From the NCBI GenBank assembly GCA_015490875.1, contig WFWZ01000223.1:1-37423 (forward strand): a stretch of 37,423 nt of DNA, in the 5' to 3' direction. How positions within the stretch are numbered: the first letter of the stretch is position 1; each line of letters opens with the position of its first letter. The DNA comes from Planctomycetaceae bacterium (GTDB taxonomy: Bacteria > Planctomycetota > Planctomycetia > Pirellulales > Pirellulaceae). Of the stretch, positions 32,778 to 37,423 are shown piece after piece. The translations under genes and the position numbers were made by a program. Under the pieces are notes generated by a model that saw only the letters and a program-made list of their open reading frames with translations, did not search any database and had not been told where the DNA came from.

Positions 32778-33508
32778 TGACTGACGACCGCGAACACGGC
32801 GGCGATGCGACCATCATTTCGAAGCGTTTTGAGTGGGTGCCCCTTCTGATTTTGTTGGCGATGTGGGGCATCTCGGGGTGGGCCTGGCAGCGAGTGGGGG
32901 AACGAATGCCGGTTCACTGGGGGCCGGATGGTCAGCCGGACCGGTATGGATCGCGTGCTGAGGGACTCTTGTTGGTGCCGGCGATCGCGACAGGGCTCTA
33001 CGTATTGCTGCTCTTACTCCCCCTGATCGATCCGGGACGCCAGGCGTATTCACTTTTTCGACGTGCCTACTTGGTGATTCGTGCTTGTATCCTTGGCGTA
33101 CTGCTTGTGATTCACAGTGCGGCGGTTCTGGTCGCTTTGGGATATCCGCTGGACATGACGCGTTGGGTGATGGCCACGTTAGGAATCATGTTCCTCGTGC
33201 TTGGCAATCTAATGGGCAAGATTCGGCCGAATTTCTTTGTCGGGATACGCACGCCGTGGACGTTGACGAGCAAGCGTTCCTGGGTGAAAACGCACCGGCT
33301 TGGGGGCTGGGCATTCATCCTATCGGGCGTGTTGTTCTTGGTGGCGGCGTGGATTTCCAGCACGGAAGCTCTGATCGGATCACTTGTCATCATGGGAGTC
33401 CTGCTGGTCTTCGTCGTGGCGTATTCGTATTTCGCATGGCGGTCCGACCCCGATCGCCGGTCGCTCTTTTCCCGCGTGCAGGAAGACGTGCCCTCACAAG
33501 GGCATTGA
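32777..33508 (+). CDS. sdpI: SdpI-family multi-pass membrane protein
   Basis: I choose the ATG at 32777, eight bases after GGGAGG, over the GTG at 32774; the protein is then 243 residues. The N-terminal region has the DUF1648-like MPVHWGPDGQPDRYGSR segment. The C-terminal half carries the SdpI hallmark NFFVGIRTPWTL, then S.RSWVKTHRLGG. About six hydrophobic segments are seen (for example WVPLLILLAMWGISGW, LLVPAIATGLYVLLLLLP, WAFILSGVLFLVAAW, LVIMGVLLVFVVAYSYF). In Bacillus subtilis SdpI is an immunity protein and signalling receptor that sequesters SdpR at the membrane when the toxin is present. No sdpC-like toxin gene is present in the window, so this may be an orphan signalling or immunity pair. 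Confidence 0.92.
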   Translation: MTDDREHGGDATIISKRFEWVPLLILLAMWGISGWAWQRVGERMPVHWGPDGQPDRYGSRAEGLLLVPAIATGLYVLLLLLPLIDPGRQAYSLFRRAYLVIRACILGVLLVIHSAAVLVALGYPLDMTRWVMATLGIMFLVLGNLMGKIRPNFFVGIRTPWTLTSKRSWVKTHRLGGWAFILSGVLFLVAAWISSTEALIGSLVIMGVLLVFVVAYSYFAWRSDPDRRSLFSRVQEDVPSQGH

Positions 33509-33596
33509 AAAGAAGCCGGCGGGCGGGTCGAAATGCGAACGTCTCGTGACACCATGGAGGAAGTCGACTGTCGGTTCGATCGCCGCGAGGGAGAGC

Positions 33597-33839
33597 ATGG
33601 TATTGAAGATCGCCACTTTCCGATTCGATGTCACGCACGTTGCCGTAGCTCAGGCCCAAGTCGAAAAGGTGGCTTCGAACTGCCGGATCCTCGGCGACGA
33701 CGGGCGCGTGCGCAAGAATCGCAGAGTGGCTCCCAGCGGCGAAGACGTGCGCCACTTGCCGGCCGGAGTGATCGATCCATGGCTCAAGACGGTGGCGCTA
33801 TACGACGGCGAAACGAAAGTCGCTGCTTGCTATTACTAG
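33597..33839 (+). pseudogene. Remnant of a neutral/alkaline ceramidase-like planctomycete gene
   Basis: An 80-residue frame starts at an ATG behind AGGGAG. Its first 11 residues (LKIATFRFDVT) look like the start of large planctomycete proteins annotated as neutral/alkaline non-lysosomal ceramidase-like, which typically open with such a segment followed by PP. The next part (HVAVAQAQVEKVASN, then a DGRVRKNRR stretch, AGVIDPWLKTVALYDGE and KVAACYY) resembles the middle of the same proteins, where a CYYATHP-type motif normally follows. So about a hundred residues or more seem deleted between the two parts, and everything after CYY is lost at a TAG. This assignment rests on remembered family motifs. 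A functional small protein is possible but unlikely. It stands between sdpI and the LysR gene. Confidence 0.6.
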
Positions 33840-33962
33840 GCTGACCGGCGGTGACGACGATTCGACTTGAACACACAACCTTGGGGAACCGAATCCCATA
33901 GGGGCAGAACTGTCGAAAACTGGTGGCGTCCGTGTGAATCAAGGAACAATGCGACCTAGGGT

Positions 33963-34868
33963 TCAATCAGTCTGTGCGAGAGAAATGCTCTCAAGGAAAT
34001 CCAGAAAAGCACGGACGACTCGCGTCGGCAGACGCTGTGGGTCGGTGATCAAGTAAAGATCTCGGACGGCTCTCACACCTTCGATTTCGATTGCATGCAG
34101 CCGCTGATCGAGAATCTCTCGCTCAATCGCACGCGTGGAAAGAAATGACACGCCGACGCCGCGTTCGACCGCGGCACGAATCGCATCGTTCGAGTTGACT
34201 TCCATTGAGATCCTTAGGTCCGTTGTTGCAAGTCCCGCGTTTGATAGAGCTTGTTCAATGCAACGGCGACTGCCTGAACCAAGCTTTCGAACGATCAGCG
34301 GCTGCCCGCACAGGTCATGTGGTTTGATGCTCTTCTTTCTTGCGAATTCGTGGTCGGGCGCAACAACCAATTTGAGTTCGTCCTGGGCGATTGCCTTGGC
34401 ACACAAATTCGCCGCGCGGGGTAGCTCGCCTACGATCCCGACTTCGGCATCACCTGACTCGACGGCACCGATCGCCTCGGTACTGTCAGAAACCGAAACC
34501 GACTCCTGTACTTCGGGATAAAGTTCTCGGAATCGCACCAACAACTCCGGAAGCAGCCATTCGGAAGGGACGGTACTACACGCAATCTTGATCGTTCCAC
34601 TGACGGCCGACGGTTCCTGCCCTGCCTCGCGCTGAATGCAATCGACGAGATCCAAGATCTGCCTGGCGTGCTCATACACTCGCCGGCCGGTAGCGGTCAG
34701 TGCAACGGATCTTGGACCACGATCGAAGAGTGCCGTGTGCAGCTCTTTCTCCAGCGCTGCGACGTGTTGACTGACGGCTGCCTGAGTCAGCCCCAGGATT
34801 TCAGCGGCGCGGGTAAAGCCCTGCGATTCGGCCGCAATCACGAATGTTTGCAGATGGCGCATTTCCAT
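33963..34868 (-). CDS. LysR-family transcriptional regulator (CysB/CysL-like)
   Basis: I choose the ATG at 34868, giving MEMRHLQTF, the usual LysR opening. ATGs at 34880 and 34862 are alternatives. The 301-residue protein has an N-terminal winged helix-turn-helix (FTRAAEILGLTQAAVSQHVAAL) and a C-terminal periplasmic-binding-protein-like effector domain (TIKIACSTVPSEWLLPELL, GDAEVGIVGELP, VRKLGSGSRRCIEQAL, VERGVGVSFLS). It is divergent from a TauE/SafE permease gene followed by selD, with a shared spacer of about 190 bases. LysR regulators usually control the divergent operon, so this one probably regulates the permease and selD. The similarity to sulfur-related LysR types and the context suggest that the effector could be a sulfur or selenium compound; that is inference. 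Confidence 0.92.
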   Translation of the reverse strand: MEMRHLQTFVIAAESQGFTRAAEILGLTQAAVSQHVAALEKELHTALFDRGPRSVALTATGRRVYEHARQILDLVDCIQREAGQEPSAVSGTIKIACSTVPSEWLLPELLVRFRELYPEVQESVSVSDSTEAIGAVESGDAEVGIVGELPRAANLCAKAIAQDELKLVVAPDHEFARKKSIKPHDLCGQPLIVRKLGSGSRRCIEQALSNAGLATTDLRISMEVNSNDAIRAAVERGVGVSFLSTRAIEREILDQRLHAIEIEGVRAVRDLYLITDPQRLPTRVVRAFLDFLESISLAQTD

Positions 34869-35059
34869 GCAGCGAATCATACCTGTCTTTGCCGGCCGGG
34901 AACACTCGGCATGTAGTCATGTATTGGACGCTATAAGCAGCGCTTGGTCATGGGGCTCGCCGGTATCACGATTCTTACGATTCTGGCGGGTAGAACAAGA
35001 CGATAGGATTGCTGAGAGCGAGGATTCCAAGCGTTTAGTATTGCACGGAGATCTTGGGT
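34869..35059. promoter_or_regulatory. Divergent promoter/operator region between the LysR gene and the permease-selD operon
   Basis: These 191 bases must contain both promoters and the LysR binding site. A short imperfect inverted repeat, GACGCTATAAGCAGCG (about 34929-34944), lies in it, but it is too weak to call an operator. No tRNA-Sec gene or riboswitch was recognised here. Confidence 0.4.
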
Positions 35060-35854
35060 GTGGAACTGTACCTCCTATTTGCCGTTGTCGGTCTGATCGG
35101 CGGCTTTCTCGCCGGCTGGGTCGGCCTTGGCGGGGGCATCATCCTCGCGCCGCTGCTGCTGTACGTGCCGCCAGCCGTGGGCCTAAGTCCGCTCGACATG
35201 AAGGAAGTCGCGCGGCTGACGATCATTCAAAGTTTGTGCAGCACAGCGGCAGCCGGTCTGGCACATCGCCGTGCGAGGCAAGTGCATGGGGCATTAGTGA
35301 TCTGGATGGGAGCGATCATCGCGGCGGCCAGTTTGGGCGGCGCATTTTTCTCGGAGCTTCGGTTAGTATCAAGCGAGCTGCTACTTGGTCTGTTTGCCAC
35401 GATGGCACTCGTAGCGTCTGTGCTCATGTTCCGGTGTCCAGCGGACGGACGCGACAGGGACGATGATCCAGGGCCCAATGAAGTTTCATTCAGCCATGCA
35501 CGTGCGGCCGTGGTGGCCCTTACTGTCGGTTTTCTTGGCGGGATGGTGGGACAGAGCGGAGCGTTTCTGACGATTCCATTGTTGATCCATGTGTTGAGAA
35601 TGCCGACGCGATTGGCCATTGGATCGTCGCTGGGAATCACGTTTTGTGCGGCGCTCGCAGGAAGTTTCGGCAAATTCTTTGGTGGCGGTCCAATAGTTTG
35701 GCCCCAAGTTGCCGTCTTGGTTGTCGGCACCTTGGTGGGGAGTCGGCTTGGCTCGGCATTGAGCCATCGTGTCGGCGCCACGTCTTTACGGTACGTCCTC
35801 GCGGTGCTGATCGGCGCGAGCGCGGCTAGAATGTGGTATCAGGTTTTGAGTTGA
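35060..35854 (+). CDS. TauE/SafE-family membrane permease
   Basis: The GTG at 35060 lies nine bases after GGAG and is a better start than the TTG at 35054; the protein is about 264 residues. It is highly hydrophobic, with the family's two repeated halves: GGFLAGWVGLGGGIILAPLL near the N-terminus and VGFLGGMVGQSGAFLTIPLL in the middle, each followed by further membrane helices (seven or eight in all). The family exports or imports sulfite, sulfoacetate and other small organic or sulfur anions. The gene ends 16 bases before the selD start, so the two are one operon under the divergent LysR gene. That context makes a selenium or sulfur oxyanion a reasonable substrate guess. Selenite or selenide transport has no direct support in the sequence. 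Confidence 0.9.
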   Translation: MELYLLFAVVGLIGGFLAGWVGLGGGIILAPLLLYVPPAVGLSPLDMKEVARLTIIQSLCSTAAAGLAHRRARQVHGALVIWMGAIIAAASLGGAFFSELRLVSSELLLGLFATMALVASVLMFRCPADGRDRDDDPGPNEVSFSHARAAVVALTVGFLGGMVGQSGAFLTIPLLIHVLRMPTRLAIGSSLGITFCAALAGSFGKFFGGGPIVWPQVAVLVVGTLVGSRLGSALSHRVGATSLRYVLAVLIGASAARMWYQVLS

Positions 35855-35870
35855 GAAAGGAATAGAAGCG

Positions 35871-36956
35871 ATGGAGCAAATCCCTTTGACTCAGTTGACA
35901 CACGGCGGGGGCTGAGCATGCAAAATTGGTCCTGAGGACCTGGCACAAGTCTTGTGCCAACTGCCCTCGATTAAGGATTCGGCGGTCATGGTGGGCACAT
36001 CCACCGCGGATGACGCCGCAGCTTATCGAATCGACGGTCAGCGAGCGCTCATTCAGACCGTGGACTTTATCACGCCGATCGTCGACGACCCGTATGACTT
36101 CGGCCGGATCGCGGCCGCCAATTCGATCAGCGACGTCTACGCCATGGGCGGGCGCCCGCTTTTCGCCTTGAACATCGTTTGTTTCCCAACGAAGAAACTG
36201 CCGCTGGACGTGCTGGGCAAGATCCTCAAGGGTGGATGCGACAAGGCACGCGAGGCGGGCATCGAAATCATTGGAGGTCATTCGGTCGACGACGAAGAGC
36301 CGAAGTATGGGCTTGTCGTTACGGGCATGGCTCGCGCTGACCGCGTTTTGACCAATGCCGGTGCGCGGCCGGGCGACATTCTGGTCCTAACGAAACCGCT
36401 CGGTTCCGGCATTCTGACGACAGCCTTGAAGAAGGGCCTGTTAGCGAACGTAACGAAGAACAAGATCATAGACGTAATGGCGACGCTGAATCGCGCCGCC
36501 GCCGAGGCTCTAGATGGGTTGGAAGTTCATGCCTTGACGGACGTCACCGGCTTCGGCCTGCTTGGACATCTGGTCGAGATGCTCACCGGCTCGCGGGTCG
36601 CAGCTCGGATCAGAACGGCTGACGTGCCAGTCCTCGAAGAAGTCTGGCCCCTGGCACGTGATGGCGTGTATCCGGGTGGAGCCCAACGGAATTTGGATCG
36701 GCTTGACCGGTCGGTCCACTGGCCAGACGCAACACCCGAGGAAATCAAGATTGTTTTGGCAGATCCTCAGACCTCGGGCGGCTTGCTCATCGCGATAGCT
36801 CCGCACGAACTGGACCGTTTGATGGATCGTTTGTCCGGTGCGGAAGTTCCTGCTGCGGCTGTTATCGGCGAGATCACGAGCCAGCAACCTCATGTGGTCC
36901 AAGTAGATAACTCTTCCATGAAGGGACTCGTCGACGATGCCACCGAAGACTGTTGA
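35871..36956 (+). CDS. selD: Selenide, water dikinase (selenophosphate synthetase) with in-frame UGA for selenocysteine
   Basis: SelD makes selenophosphate from selenide and ATP, the selenium donor for selenocysteine and selenouridine. The ATG at 35871 follows AAAGGA. Codon 15 is TGA (35913-35915), and the reading is otherwise open to 36956, giving 361 residues (347 in E. coli). Across the stop it reads MEQIPLTQLTHGGG-U-ACKIGPEDL. The E. coli protein has SHGAGCGCKI, so U15 falls on catalytic Cys17, C17 on Cys19 and K18 on essential Lys20. Later motifs are canonical: DDAAAY, DFITPIVDDPYDFGRIAAAN, SDVYAMGG, GGHSVDDEEPKYGL, LTKPLGSGILTTA, DVTGFGLLGHL and DPQTSGG. An 8-bp hairpin 26 bases after the UGA fits a SECIS. 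A frame call starting at the TTG at 35952 loses the active site. It follows the permease gene by 16 bases. Confidence 0.93.
35913..35959 (+). promoter_or_regulatory. UGA codon and SECIS-like hairpin in selD
   Basis: The UGA is at 35913-35915. TGGCACAA (35941-35948) pairs perfectly with TTGTGCCA (35952-35959) around the loop GTC, which starts 33 bases after the UGA. Opening the top A-U pair leaves an AGTCT loop, close to the AGGUCU loop of the E. coli fdhF SECIS recognised by SelB. A second hairpin, GGTCC-TGA-GGACC (35928-35940), sits directly before it. Stem length, distance and a G at the start of the loop fit bacterial SECIS rules. The hairpin is inside the coding region, as it must be in bacteria. 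Confidence 0.85.
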
Positions 36957-36969
36957 GATAGAATCACCG

Positions 36970-37115
36970 CCTTCGCGTTGGGCATCGAGCGAATTGAATT
37001 CTTCTTCGAGGCCGTCCTCGGTCGACTTGCGACTGTAGATGGCACAGCGGACCGCCGCCGGGAACTTGCTCCTCGCAGCTCGGATGCGACCGTTACCTGA
37101 AGCGGTTCTCGTCAT
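36970..37115 (-). pseudogene. Serine recombinase (large resolvase/integrase type), truncated after about 48 codons
   Basis: From the ATG at 37115 the frame reads a basic leader, then VRCAIYSRKSTEDGLEEEF and NSLDAQRE. This is the N-terminus of large serine recombinases, with the Y-x-R-x-S motif (Y27, R29, presumptive nucleophile S31). After about residue 48 similarity ends: the frame runs on to 36510, but only as an antisense shadow of selD. The recombinase gene is therefore cut at about 36970, fourteen bases past the selD stop. Its start overlaps the stop of the DUF2924 gene as ATGA, so the two were once one operon. The missing catalytic arginines and DNA-binding region make it non-functional. 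Confidence 0.85.
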
Positions 37116-37423
37116 CGGCTTCCTCCTTTCTTCCCCAGGCGGAAGAAGAGGAACCCGTTCGTGTGGGAACCGGTAATTTTCTTGGCCACCGCCGAGAGCG
37201 ACTTGTAGGTCTCCCCCTCGTACTCGAATCCGGAGGGCAGCACCTTGACGGCCAGTGTTTCGCCTTTGTAGACCCGCGTGATGATCGTGCCGGGGATCGG
37301 CAGACGTGGATCACTGCCCGTGGGCAACCTGGCCGCTTCGAATTGCGGCGAGACGATCGGGGCGTCCGTCGCCTGTTTCGGCGGCCGGCGTCTGAGATCA
37401 GCATCGTTGGCCAGTTCTTCGGC
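37112..37423 (-). CDS. DUF2924-domain protein, 5' partial
   Basis: The frame enters from the right edge of the window (AEELANDADLRRRPPK) and ends at 37112. The visible 103 residues include SDPRLPIPGTIITRVYKGE, VLPSGFEYEGETYKSLSAVA and KKITGSHTNGFLFFRLGK. These are hallmarks of DUF2924 proteins, which usually lie directly upstream of a large serine recombinase in integrative or phage-like elements. That arrangement is kept here, with an ATGA overlap into the recombinase remnant. The N-terminus is outside the window, and the function of the family is not known. The reading is intact as far as seen. Confidence 0.88.
   Translation of the reverse strand, partial: AEELANDADLRRRPPKQATDAPIVSPQFEAARLPTGSDPRLPIPGTIITRVYKGETLAVKVLPSGFEYEGETYKSLSAVAKKITGSHTNGFLFFRLGKKGGSR

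Noticed and set aside
33840-33962. Possible tRNA or further part of the ceramidase-like remnant
   Set aside because: No cloverleaf, T-loop consensus or recognisable family motif could be found in these bases.
35952-36956. selD starting at TTG 35952
   Set aside because: This would delete the catalytic Sec, Cys17 and Lys18 found in frame upstream, and it has no proper ribosome-binding site.
36510-37115. 201-residue recombinase as a full gene
   Set aside because: Only the first 48 residues resemble a serine recombinase; the rest is antisense to selD.

Overview
The window looks like a planctomycete chromosome fragment, probably from the Pirellula/Rhodopirellula side of the phylum; the genus is inference. 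The signs are a giant surface protein with an LEPR-XLL N-terminal motif and dockerin-type repeats, an ECF sigma factor paired with a TPR-bearing serine/threonine kinase, many secreted proteins without known function, GC-rich coding sequence and frequent GTG starts.

Layout. 1-146 is a near-perfect foldback that is probably an assembly or amplification artefact; it cuts into a sigma-54 activator gene (76-1095). Next come sucC and sucD (1163-3286), the TCA-cycle succinyl-CoA synthetase. Convergent to them are two tandem paralogues encoding secreted beta-rich proteins (3293-5687). 6105-19760 encodes one protein of about 4,550 residues: LEPR-XLL, dockerin repeats, 20 FG-GAP repeats, Ig-like repeats, a LamG domain, SdrD_B-like domains, a YD/RHS shell and a short variable tail. 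Divergent from it are an ECF sigma factor and a large transmembrane Ser/Thr kinase (20166-24097). 24293-25914 is a translationally coupled pair, an SMC/OLD-like ATPase and a small protein with a nuclease-like residue pattern; this is a candidate defence module. A secreted leucine-rich-repeat protein and an unrecognised 645-residue protein follow (26145-29766).

From 29.8 to 34 kb the sequence carries decayed genes. One is a Ser/Thr kinase-TPR gene with a +1 frameshift and its catalytic core missing (29824-32212). Another is a twice-truncated remnant of a ceramidase-like gene (33597-33839). Between them lies an apparently intact sdpR-sdpI operon. The right end holds a LysR regulator divergent from a TauE/SafE permease and selD (33963-36956). 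This selD reads through an in-frame UGA at codon 15, exactly at the catalytic Cys/Sec position, with a good SECIS-like hairpin just downstream, so it encodes a selenocysteine-containing selenophosphate synthetase. A simple ORF call loses its active site. selD runs directly into a serine recombinase gene truncated after about 48 codons, which is coupled to a DUF2924 gene, suggesting that the selenium cluster lies at a mobile-element junction.

The strongest discoveries are the UGA-encoded SelD with its SECIS and putative selenium-handling neighbours, the ATPase/nuclease-like pair, and the architecture of the giant RHS/FG-GAP protein. No tRNA, rRNA, CRISPR array or complete insertion sequence was seen. 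All assignments come from reading the sequence; no search was run.
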